Shown here piece by piece: positions 1-5,174 of a stretch of DNA of 5,249 nt. The translations under genes and the position numbers were made by a program. Source of the DNA: an uncultured Alistipes sp. (GTDB lineage: Bacteria > Bacteroidota > Bacteroidia > Bacteroidales > Rikenellaceae); assembly GCA_900549685.1 (NCBI GenBank), contig UROX01000167.1:1-5249 (forward strand), given 5' to 3'. The notes under the pieces are model-generated. The model saw only the letters and a program-made list of their open reading frames with translations. It did no database searches and was not told the origin of the DNA. Position 1 is the stretch's first letter; every line of letters begins with the position of its first letter.

Positions 1-28
1 GGGAACGATCGTTCCCCGACGGTTTTTT
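1..28 (+). terminator. 3' part of a rho-independent terminator of an upstream gene (cut by window edge)
   Basis: Bases 1-16 are a perfect palindrome (six-base arms around GATC), followed by CGACGG at 17-22 and six T at 23-28. The T run sits six bases beyond the visible palindrome. A normal terminator would therefore need the stem to extend leftwards, with CCGTCG just before base 1 pairing with 17-22. If so, the window opens inside the terminator of a plus-strand gene. The palindrome and T run are seen; the missing arm is inferred. Confidence 0.6.
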
Positions 29-249
29 CGTACCTTTCAGGGGCATGATATATGCTCTGCGACGGTGTATGGCGAAGGGGCGTCGTCGGGAGAGCGTCCG
101 CCGACCGTATGTCGGGATGGAGGGGTATTCTCTGTTGCCGATTTACGGAGCGGATGTCGCTCCGAATCGCCGCTCTGGCGGAGATTGTATATGCGGTAGG
201 GGGCGAAAAAGGCCGGGCTGCGGCTTCGGGGCATCGGGCGGTGCGACCG

Positions 250-257
250 GAACTTTG
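250..257 (+). promoter_or_regulatory. Candidate -7 element of the xerC-hpf operon
   Basis: GAACTTTG matches the Bacteroidota -7 consensus TAnnTTTG at all but the first base. It ends 22 bases before the xerC ATG, close to the 20-base distance between the TAACTTTG box and the rnr ATG, and both sites share the word AACTTTGT. No TTTG element was found about 20 bases upstream, so this is a weak candidate competing with TACCTTTC at 31-38. Confidence 0.3.
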
Positions 258-263
258 TTTCGG

Positions 264-272
264 GGAGAGGAG
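264..272 (+). promoter_or_regulatory. Purine-rich ribosome binding site of xerC
   Basis: The stretch GGAGAGGAG lies 7 bases before the ATG at 280. It decides the start: the longer open frame back to 52 has no such signal, and the next in-frame ATG at 289 is too far from it. Shine-Dalgarno-like sites are uncommon in Bacteroidota, so its presence is notable. Confidence 0.5.
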
Positions 273-279
273 AAATGGC

Positions 280-1239
280 ATGGAATCTATGTTGCGACAG
301 TATTTGACATATTTGCAGGCCGAAAGACGTTATTCGGAACTGACGGTTCGGGCTTACGGAGACGACATCCGGCAGTTCGCCCGTTTCTGTACGGAGCGTG
401 CCCGGGGTGGGGCGACCGGGCCGGAGACGGAGGACGGAATGCCGGCGGATTTCGATCCGTCGTCGGTCCGGACCGACGATCTGCGGGCGTGGATCGTGGC
501 GCTCGGCGACGAGGGAAAGCTCGCCGCACGGAGCATCAACCGCAAGATTTCGTCCGTCAAGTCCTTTTTCCGTTATCTGCGCAGCCGTCGGGTGGTGGAA
601 GCGGATCTTTTTTCGCGTGTTTCCGCACTGCGGACACCGCACCGGCTGCCCTCCTTCGTCGAGGAGAGCCGTATGCAGCGGATCGGGGAGTCCGTCCGCG
701 AGGCTTCGGACGATTTCCGGACCGAGCGCGACACCCTGGTCATCCTGCTGTTCTACTCGACCGGCATGCGGCTCGCCGAGCTTGTCGGTGTGCGGACGGA
801 CGATTTTTCGGACGGCTGCAGACGGCTGAAAATCCGAGGTAAAGGAGATAAGGAACGTATAGTTCCCGTAGTGGAACCCGTCGCCGCGCGGATACGGCAT
901 TATCTGGAACTCAGAGAGCGGCAGAATATTTGCGAATCCGAAAATAATTGCTTATTTTTATCTCAACGCGGTAGGCCGATCAGTCGCAGCGAGGTGTACC
1001 GTATCGTTCATACCGTTTTGAAAGGAGCCGGGGTGCAGGGCAAAAGCAGTCCGCATGTGCTCAGACATACGTTTGCCACCCATCTGCTCAATCATGGCGT
1101 CGATATCCGCGTCATTCAGGAGCTGATGGGACATGCGAGTCTGGAAGCCACGCAGATCTATACCCACAACAGCATAGAGCGGCTCAGGGAAGTGTACAAC
1201 CATGCCCATCCGAGGGCCAAAAGAGATAAGGAGGACTAA
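280..1239 (+). CDS. xerC: Site-specific tyrosine recombinase XerC/XerD family
   Basis: This 319-residue protein is a tyrosine recombinase of the Xer type, which in the family resolves chromosome dimers at dif in the cytoplasm. An N-terminal SAM-like core-binding domain covers about residues 1-115 (typical LTVRAYGDDI and INRKISSVKSFFRYL stretches), and the catalytic domain about 130-310. All expected active-site residues are visible: R164 (STGMRLAEL), K188 (RGKGDKER), H259 and R262 (SPHVLRHTF), H285 (LMGHASLEATQIY) and the nucleophile Y294. It is about 20 residues longer than E. coli XerC, mostly from an acidic, Gly/Pro-containing linker at about 41-66. The ATG at 280 was chosen for its upstream GGAGAGGAG and because homologues begin with a similar short helix before ERRYSELT. 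hpf starts two bases after its stop. XerC and XerD are hard to tell apart by eye; the symbol follows the xerC-hpf gene order usual in Bacteroidota. Confidence 0.9.
   Translation: MESMLRQYLTYLQAERRYSELTVRAYGDDIRQFARFCTERARGGATGPETEDGMPADFDPSSVRTDDLRAWIVALGDEGKLAARSINRKISSVKSFFRYLRSRRVVEADLFSRVSALRTPHRLPSFVEESRMQRIGESVREASDDFRTERDTLVILLFYSTGMRLAELVGVRTDDFSDGCRRLKIRGKGDKERIVPVVEPVAARIRHYLELRERQNICESENNCLFLSQRGRPISRSEVYRIVHTVLKGAGVQGKSSPHVLRHTFATHLLNHGVDIRVIQELMGHASLEATQIYTHNSIERLREVYNHAHPRAKRDKED
1228..1234 (+). promoter_or_regulatory. Canonical Shine-Dalgarno sequence of hpf
   Basis: AAGGAGG sits 7 bases upstream of the hpf ATG and lies inside the last codons of xerC. It is a full match to the anti-Shine-Dalgarno sequence, unusual in a phylum whose genes mostly lack one. 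It fixes the hpf start at 1242 and allows hpf to be initiated independently of translation from xerC. Confidence 0.75.
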
Positions 1240-1241
1240 TT

Positions 1242-1535
1242 ATGAACGTAAAGATTCAATCCGTAAAATTCGATGCCGATAAGAAGCTTATCGATTTCAT
1301 TCAGGGAAAGATGGACAAGATGGACCGTTTCGTCGAAAACGCGTTGAATGCCATGGTGACGCTCCGCATCGACAAGGATGATGAGCTGGGTAACAAAGTG
1401 GCCGGCGTGAAGATCGAAGTGGCCGGCGGCGAACTCATCGCCGAGCGTCGGTGCAAAACGTTCGAAGAGGCCGTCGATCTGTGTCTGGATGCGATCAAGA
1501 AACAGATCGATAAATACAAGGAAAAACGGCGTTAG
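1242..1535 (+). CDS. hpf: Ribosome hibernation promoting factor, short form (HPF/RaiA family)
   Basis: This 97-residue protein belongs to the HPF/YfiA (RaiA) family, which binds the 30S decoding region of idle ribosomes and blocks mRNA and tRNA entry. The sequence fits the family's beta-alpha-beta-beta-beta-alpha fold: strand at 2-10, helix 12-27, strands at about 36-44, 52-61 and 64-71, and a C-terminal helix from 73 (TFEEAVDLCLDAIKKQIDKYK) ending in a basic KEKRR tail. It stops after this domain, so it is the short form without the C-terminal dimerisation domain of long HPF. It is probably co-transcribed with xerC (2-base gap), has its own AAGGAGG site and is followed by a strong terminator. 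Whether it makes 100S dimers or only silences 70S monomers cannot be told from the sequence. The family call is secure; the choice between the names hpf and raiA is conventional. Confidence 0.92.
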   Translation: MNVKIQSVKFDADKKLIDFIQGKMDKMDRFVENALNAMVTLRIDKDDELGNKVAGVKIEVAGGELIAERRCKTFEEAVDLCLDAIKKQIDKYKEKRR

Positions 1536-1548
1536 GATCGTGCGATCC
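1535..1548 (+). repeat. Small perfect hairpin abutting the hpf stop codon
   Basis: GGATCG and CGATCC form a 6-bp inverted repeat separated by two bases (as RNA, realistically a 5-bp stem with a 4-base loop). It begins on the last base of the hpf stop codon, nine bases before the main terminator stem. It may stabilise the mRNA 3' end or be incidental. Confidence 0.4.
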
Positions 1549-1556
1549 GACGTGCG

Positions 1557-1588
1557 AGGGTGTTCGGCAGATACCGGACACCCTTTTT
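1557..1588 (+). terminator. Rho-independent terminator of the xerC-hpf operon
   Basis: Arms 1557-1567 and 1574-1584 form an 11-bp stem with one G-T wobble and a six-base loop (CAGATA), followed directly by T at 1584-1588. It starts 21 bases after the hpf stop. No A run precedes the left arm, so it should act only on plus-strand transcripts. It separates xerC-hpf from rnr. Confidence 0.88.
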
Positions 1589-1789
1589 CGTTCCGCACGA
1601 CGGTCGGGGGGGCGGTCGTCCGGGACGCGTTCGCTTCGGCCGATGGAGGAGGTCGTTCGGGGTTTCGGCGATGTCGGGCCGGTGCGACGATCTTCCGGAT
1701 CGCTGTTCGGAACCCTGTCGAGGAACCGGGCCGACGATACGGGCGTCGTGCGGTTCCGGGGTGTATGACAAGAGAGGCGGACCGCGAGA

Positions 1790-1837
1790 CGGCAGCATAC
1801 CGGAGGGGCGTCCCGTTCCGTCTCCGTATGCCTGCCG
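1790..1837. repeat. Long imperfect inverted repeat
   Basis: Arms 1790-1805 and 1822-1837 pair over 15 positions (CGGCAG, CATAC and GGAG blocks), with one unpaired C in each arm and a 16-base loop that could hold a GGG/CCC mini-stem. It is the longest of the hairpins between hpf and rnr. Function unknown. Confidence 0.5.
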
Positions 1838-1897
1838 AAATCGTTCGTCGCGGAACTCCGTTCCGCAAGGCGGCTCTGCGGCGGGACGGCAGGATAG

Positions 1898-1918
1898 CCG
1901 ACGGACCGATTCCGTCGG
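1898..1918. repeat. Perfect 8-bp hairpin upstream of the rnr promoter
   Basis: CCGACGGA and TCCGTCGG pair perfectly around a 5-base loop. It lies 29 bases before the TATATTTG box, where an operator could sit if it acts as DNA. No T run follows on either strand, so it is not an ordinary terminator. Confidence 0.45.
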
Positions 1919-1947
1919 GTCGGGAAAACGGGGGCAGGGAATCCCGA

Positions 1948-1965
1948 TATATTTGCGTAACTTTG
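1948..1965 (+). promoter_or_regulatory. Promoter (-7 elements) of rnr
   Basis: Two boxes match the Bacteroidota -7 consensus TAnnTTTG: TATATTTG at 1948-1955 and TAACTTTG at 1958-1965. Either could be used; the second would start transcription near 1972 and give a leader of about 14 bases. No TTTG element is seen at the usual distance upstream. Its position just before the rnr ATG supports rnr having its own promoter, and supports the start at 1986. Confidence 0.65.
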
Positions 1966-1985
1966 TCCCGATCAAGAAAGAAAGT

Positions 1986-4181
1986 ATGGTAAAGAAAAGA
2001 AAAAAGTCCTCACGGGAGGACATCCGGCGGAAAGATGCCACGTCGTTGATCGTGGAGCTGTTCCGCTCGTTGCCGGACAAACGCTATTCGGTGAAGAATC
2101 TCATTTCGTCCACCGGAGCCGTGACGCGCGAAGAGAAGGAACGGGTGCGCGGCATCGTGCGTTCGCTCTTCGAGGAAGGCACGATCGAGCTGGTTTCGGA
2201 CGGAAAATACCGGTTGAACCGCTCTCGGCGGGATATCGTCGAGGGCGTGGTGGACATGACCTCTTCGGGAGCGCTGTATGTGACCGTGGAGGGATGCGAT
2301 AAGGATATTTATGTCAATGCTTCGCGCACCTGCCATGCGTTGCACGGCGACCGGGTGAAGGTGGCCGTTACCCGCCGGGGGCGCCACGGCAATCCCGAGG
2401 GCGAGGTGGTCGAGATCATCGAGCGTTCGACGCGGAAATACGTGGGTGTCGTGGAGACGGACGAAAAAGAAAGCTACGCTTTCGTGCGGGTAGACAGCCG
2501 GAAAATGCCGGTCGATATTTTCATCCCGTCCCGTGCGCTGAAGGGCGCTTCGAACGGACAGAAAGTATTGGTGGAGATCACGGGATGGCCCGATACGATG
2601 AAGAGTCCCGAGGGACGGATCGTCGATGTGTTCGGCGTGCCGGGCGACAACGATACCGAGATGCACGCCATTTTGGCCGAGTTCGATCTTCCCTACCGTT
2701 ATCCGGAGGAGGTCGAACGTGCGGCCGAGCGGATTCCCGAGGCGATTCCTGCCGAAGAGATCGCTACGCGGCGCGACATGCGGGGTGTGGTGACGTTCAC
2801 GATCGACCCGGCCGATGCGAAGGATTTCGACGATGCGCTGTCGGTGCGCCGGCTCGAGAACGGAAATTACGAAGTGGGCGTGCATATCGCCGACGTGACC
2901 TACTATGTCCGTCCGGGCGACATGATCGATGCGGAGGGGCAGCAACGGGCCACGTCGGTCTATCTGGTGGACCGGACGATTCCCATGTTGCCCGAGCGGC
3001 TCTCGAACGGACTGTGTTCGTTGCGGCCCAATGAGGAGAAACTATGCTTCTCGGCCGTGTTCGAACTCGACGAACAGGCGCAGGTGCAGAAGGAGTGGTT
3101 CGGCCGGACCGTCATCCACTCCGACCGTCGCTTCACTTACCAGCAGGCGCAGGAGGTGATCGAGACGGGCGAGGGCGACTATGCGGACGAGGTGCTGACG
3201 CTCAACCGGCTGGCCCAGACGTTGCGCAAGGAGCGTTTCCGCAACGGTTCGATCAATTTCGAGCGCGAGGAAGCCAAATTCGATCTGGACGAAAACGGCA
3301 AGCCGCTGCGCGTCTATTTCAAAGAGATGAAGGAGTCGAACCAGCTCGTCGAGGAGTTCATGCTGCTGGCCAACCGTAAGGTCGCCGAATTCGTCGGTCG
3401 CAAACGCGAGGGCGGACGGAATGCCGAACGGACGTTCGTATACAGGGTGCACGACAAACCCAATTCCGACAAGCTGGCGCAGTTCCGCAGTTTCGTGCTT
3501 CGGTTCGGCTATTCGATGCGGGCGCAGGCCGACCGGGCTGTGGCCAAGGAGATCAATCGGCTGATGAAGAAAATCCGCGGCCGCAAGGAGGAGAACATCA
3601 TTTCGACGCTGGCGATCCGTTCGATGGCCAAGGCTACCTATACGACCGACAACATCGGGCATTACGGTCTGGCGTTCGACTACTATACGCATTTCACGTC
3701 GCCTATCCGCCGCTATCCCGATATGATGGTGCATCGTCTTCTGGCGCATTATCTGGCGGGCGGAAGCTCCGAGGAGAAAGAGTATTACGAAAAGATGTGC
3801 GAGCACTCCTCGGCCATGGAGGTGCGGGCTTCCGAGGCCGAACGGGCATCCATCAAATACAAGATGGTCGAGTTCATGCTCGACAAGCTGGACCGCGAGT
3901 TCGACGGCCATATCTCGGGCATCACCGAGTGGGGAATCTACGTCGAGCTGGAGGACACGAAGATCGAAGGCATGGTCGCCCTGCGCGATATGACGGACGA
4001 CTTCTATCTCTTCGATGAGGATAACTACGCCGTCCGCGGACGCGAGCACGGCCGTACGTTCACGCTCGGCGACGAGGTACGCATCCGGGTGGTGCGGGCC
4101 GACCTGCAACGCAAGCAGCTCGATTTCGAGCTGGTGGCCACCTACGATTTCGATACGAAAGAGGCGGTGGCGGTGGAATAA
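1986..4181 (+). CDS. rnr: Exoribonuclease R (RNase II/RNB family)
   Basis: This 731-residue protein is RNase R, a processive 3'-5' hydrolytic exoribonuclease that degrades structured RNA, including rRNA and mRNA fragments, in the cytoplasm. Domains in order: basic N-terminus (KKRKK), a winged-helix-like region about 12-78, two cold-shock/OB domains about 82-145 and 150-220, the RNB catalytic domain about 265-590, and a C-terminal S1 domain about 637-718 (FDGHISGITEWGIYVEL). The metal-binding motif TIDPADAKDFDDA supplies D274, D280, D282 and D283, and the conserved HFTSPIRRYPD motif (569-579) supplies R575 and R576. It ends soon after S1 with an acidic tail and lacks the long lysine-rich C-terminus of E. 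coli RNase R (813 residues). The ATG at 1986 was chosen because it follows the promoter boxes and a purine-rich AAGAAAGAAAG. The frame is open to 1560, but that extension is not protein-like. It appears monocistronic. Confidence 0.96.
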   Translation: MVKKRKKSSREDIRRKDATSLIVELFRSLPDKRYSVKNLISSTGAVTREEKERVRGIVRSLFEEGTIELVSDGKYRLNRSRRDIVEGVVDMTSSGALYVTVEGCDKDIYVNASRTCHALHGDRVKVAVTRRGRHGNPEGEVVEIIERSTRKYVGVVETDEKESYAFVRVDSRKMPVDIFIPSRALKGASNGQKVLVEITGWPDTMKSPEGRIVDVFGVPGDNDTEMHAILAEFDLPYRYPEEVERAAERIPEAIPAEEIATRRDMRGVVTFTIDPADAKDFDDALSVRRLENGNYEVGVHIADVTYYVRPGDMIDAEGQQRATSVYLVDRTIPMLPERLSNGLCSLRPNEEKLCFSAVFELDEQAQVQKEWFGRTVIHSDRRFTYQQAQEVIETGEGDYADEVLTLNRLAQTLRKERFRNGSINFEREEAKFDLDENGKPLRVYFKEMKESNQLVEEFMLLANRKVAEFVGRKREGGRNAERTFVYRVHDKPNSDKLAQFRSFVLRFGYSMRAQADRAVAKEINRLMKKIRGRKEENIISTLAIRSMAKATYTTDNIGHYGLAFDYYTHFTSPIRRYPDMMVHRLLAHYLAGGSSEEKEYYEKMCEHSSAMEVRASEAERASIKYKMVEFMLDKLDREFDGHISGITEWGIYVELEDTKIEGMVALRDMTDDFYLFDEDNYAVRGREHGRTFTLGDEVRIRVVRADLQRKQLDFELVATYDFDTKEAVAVE

Positions 4182-4224
4182 CCGTTTACTGCCGACTGTC
4201 GTGTCGTGCGGCGGAAATCGTCCG

Positions 4225-4255
4225 AAAAGGCGTCCGGAACTCCGGGCGCCTTTTT
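4225..4255. terminator. Bidirectional terminator between rnr and yjbQ
   Basis: Arms 4225-4237 and 4242-4254 form a 13-bp stem with one G-T wobble and the loop AACT. The left arm starts with AAAA, and T fills 4251-4255, so each strand has its own U tract. It lies 43 bases after the rnr stop and about 80 bases after the yjbQ stop on the other strand, and probably ends both convergent transcripts. Confidence 0.88.
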
Positions 4256-4335
4256 CGTTCTTTCCCGTAGTCGGGGAGAGACCGATGAGCGGAACAAGTG
4301 CGGACTCGTTCGGATGCGGAGTTTTCCCGTAGGGG

Positions 4336-4749
4336 TCATTCCCCCGAGACCGTCGCGACGATCCGGCGCGGACCTCCGTGGCGGCGGAATTCGCAGAGGT
4401 AGATGCCCTGCCATGTGCCCAGATTGAGGCGGCCTCGGCTGATGGGAACCGTCAGGGAGGCTCCCGCGAGCGTCGATTTGGCATGGGCCGGCATGTCGTC
4501 GTCCCCTTCGAGCGTATGGATATAATAAGGTGCGCGCTCGGGGACGAGGCGGTCGAATATCGATTCCAGATCGGTGCGGACATCGGGATCGGCGTTTTCG
4601 TTGAGGCTGAGTGCGGCCGAGGTATGTCGGATGAACAGATGCAGCAGACCCGTGCGGGGCAGCGGCGGCAGGTGTTGCAGGATCTCTTCGGTGACGAGGT
4701 GGAATCCCGCGGGGCGGGGCGTAAGCGTGAATTCTTTTTGTGCGATCAT
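4336..4749 (-). CDS. yjbQ: YjbQ / UPF0047 family protein (annotated secondary thiamine-phosphate synthase)
   Basis: This 137-residue protein matches the UPF0047/YjbQ family in length (E. coli YjbQ is about 138) and motifs. Visible are HTSAALSLNENADPDV (42-57), the conserved DDMPAHAKS block (84-92), and the family signature across 98-115, which ends in GTWQGIY followed by LCEFR. The conserved H42, E51, D54, H89 and W113 lie where the family's presumed active site is. Members are small, probably trimeric cytoplasmic proteins. E. coli YjbQ has a weak thiamin-phosphate synthase activity, hence the common annotation, but the true role is unsettled. The start at 4749 gives MIAQKEFTLTPR, typical for the family. 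The frame could extend to a TTG at 4881, but that overlaps the -7 box and reads as a basic, low-complexity sequence. It converges on rnr and shares its terminator. No thiamin genes are in the window. Confidence 0.92.
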   Translation of the reverse strand: MIAQKEFTLTPRPAGFHLVTEEILQHLPPLPRTGLLHLFIRHTSAALSLNENADPDVRTDLESIFDRLVPERAPYYIHTLEGDDDMPAHAKSTLAGASLTVPISRGRLNLGTWQGIYLCEFRRHGGPRRIVATVSGE

Positions 4750-4878
4750 GGTCGTGTCTTTTCGGGTCGATAGGTAGAGGGTCGGCCGGTCTTCGTTTGC
4801 TTCGGTCGGGCGACGGAGGCGGACCGTTTTCTGTGAGGGCGTCTTGTCTGTCCGCAGGACGGAGCGGCGATTTCCGGA
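4750..4878 (-). other. Probable 5' leader of yjbQ, about 120 bases
   Basis: Between the yjbQ start and its best promoter box there is no recognisable gene. On the plus strand, CGGTC (4803-4807) and GACCG (4822-4826) could pair across a 14-base loop; in the minus-strand transcript the same bases would pair in the leader. I looked for the CUGAGA core of a TPP riboswitch, because of the thiamin annotation, and did not find it. No Shine-Dalgarno sequence precedes the ATG, as is usual in Bacteroidota. Confidence 0.4.
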
Positions 4879-4886
4879 CAAAGATA
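4879..4886 (-). promoter_or_regulatory. Candidate -7 element of yjbQ
   Basis: Read on the minus strand, this is TATCTTTG, a perfect TAnnTTTG match. No TTTG was found about 20 bases further upstream. Transcription would begin near 4872 and leave a leader of about 120 bases before the ATG. Confidence 0.5.
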
Positions 4887-4969
4887 AATTTTTTCGGGCA
4901 GGTTGTTCCCATCGTCGGTCTGCGGACCGGACTTCGGGCAGGGTATTATGGTTTCGGATGAGAGACGAT

Positions 4970-4978
4970 TGTGGATAA
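4970..4978 (-). promoter_or_regulatory. Perfect match to the DnaA box TTATCCACA
   Basis: The minus strand reads TTATCCACA, identical to the high-affinity E. coli DnaA box. I found no second copy nearby, so this is not an origin. It may be a chance match or a regulatory or titration site. Confidence 0.3.
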
Positions 4979-5023
4979 AATGTTATAAAGTTTCGCTCGA
5001 AGCGGCGTATTTGGAATAAAAAA

Positions 5024-5055
5024 TTTCATTATTACAAAAATACATTGTACCTTTG
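5024..5055 (+). promoter_or_regulatory. Upstream promoter candidate for the tRNA operon
   Basis: TACCTTTG at 5048-5055 matches TAnnTTTG exactly. TTTC at 5024-5027, one base off TTTG, lies 20 bases upstream of it. The predicted start, near 5062, would give a leader of about 136 bases before the tRNA. It sits in an AT-rich region with A tracts at 5018-5023 and 5036-5040. Confidence 0.5.
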
Positions 5056-5143
5056 ACGCCGATTTTGTGTCTGTCCGGCATGTGCGAAACGGCGGATATT
5101 CGACATAAATCGGCAAAAACGATTAAATTTTCGGTGCATATTG

Positions 5144-5174
5144 TTTGTGCATTAAGAAATTATTCGTATGTTTG
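5144..5174 (+). promoter_or_regulatory. Strong promoter of tRNA-Thr
   Basis: TTTG (5144-5147), a 19-base spacer and TATGTTTG (5167-5174) match the Bacteroidota vegetative promoter TTTG-N19/21-TAnnTTTG in full. An AT-rich segment (about 5114-5131) lies just upstream. Transcription should begin near 5181, about 17 bases before the tRNA. This is the best promoter match in the window, as expected for a tRNA operon. Confidence 0.8.

Larger units (their letters stand above)
29..279. other. Noncoding stretch upstream of xerC
   Basis: I see no credible gene here. The xerC frame is open back to base 52, but its translation is rich in Arg, Gly and Cys and does not resemble a recombinase N-terminus. 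Small inverted repeats are present: arms 101-105/111-115, a perfect 7-bp stem 146-152/158-164 with a 5-base loop, and a 4-bp hairpin at about 169-180. TACCTTTC at 31-38, right after the T run, is one base off the Bacteroidota -7 consensus. If it is used, the xerC leader would be about 235 bases long and would include these hairpins. Confidence 0.5.
1589..1947. other. GC-rich intergenic region with serial inverted repeats
   Basis: No convincing gene lies here. Open frames on both strands give Arg/Pro/Gly-rich translations without recognisable motifs, and the rnr frame is open back to 1560 without a plausible protein. What it holds is several inverted repeats: 1685-1689/1695-1699 (5 bp), 1722-1728/1751-1757 (7 bp) enclosing 1732-1736/1744-1748 (5 bp), 1790-1805/1822-1837 (15 pairs with one bulge on each side), 1850-1856/1860-1866 (7 bp, 3-base loop) and 1898-1905/1911-1918 (8 bp, 5-base loop). 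None is followed by a T run. It could be a structured RNA, a decayed gene or GC-rich spacer. Confidence 0.5.

Noticed and set aside
52..279. N-terminal extension of xerC by 76 residues
   Set aside because: The translation is Arg/Gly/Cys-rich, unlike any recombinase N-terminus, and the ATG at 280 has a good ribosome binding site.
37..900. 287-codon minus-strand open frame antisense to xerC
   Set aside because: Shadow of the xerC frame; no recognisable domain or promoter.
1560..1985. N-terminal extension of rnr by 142 residues
   Set aside because: It overlaps the hpf terminator and rnr promoter boxes and has a low-complexity, Arg/Gly/Ser-rich translation; RNase R normally begins as MVKKRKKS does.
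1236..2080. Overlapping minus-strand open frames of 210 and 182 codons antisense to hpf and the start of rnr
   Set aside because: Arg/Pro-rich translations without motifs, running through clear genes and the terminator; typical of chance open frames in GC-rich DNA.
2010..4109. Long minus-strand open frames (311 and 355 codons) antisense to rnr
   Set aside because: They mirror the codon pattern of rnr, which has all RNase R motifs; His/Leu/Arg-rich translations with no family resemblance.
4803..4830. Plus-strand terminator with stem CGGTC/GACCG followed by TTTT
   Set aside because: Only 5 bp with a 14-base loop, and no plus-strand gene ends nearby.
4750..4878. TPP riboswitch in front of yjbQ
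   Set aside because: The conserved CUGAGA core is not present in the leader.
4750..4881. 44-residue extension of YjbQ from a TTG
   Set aside because: The TTG is part of the likely -7 box, the added residues are basic and not family-like, and the 137-residue form matches family length.
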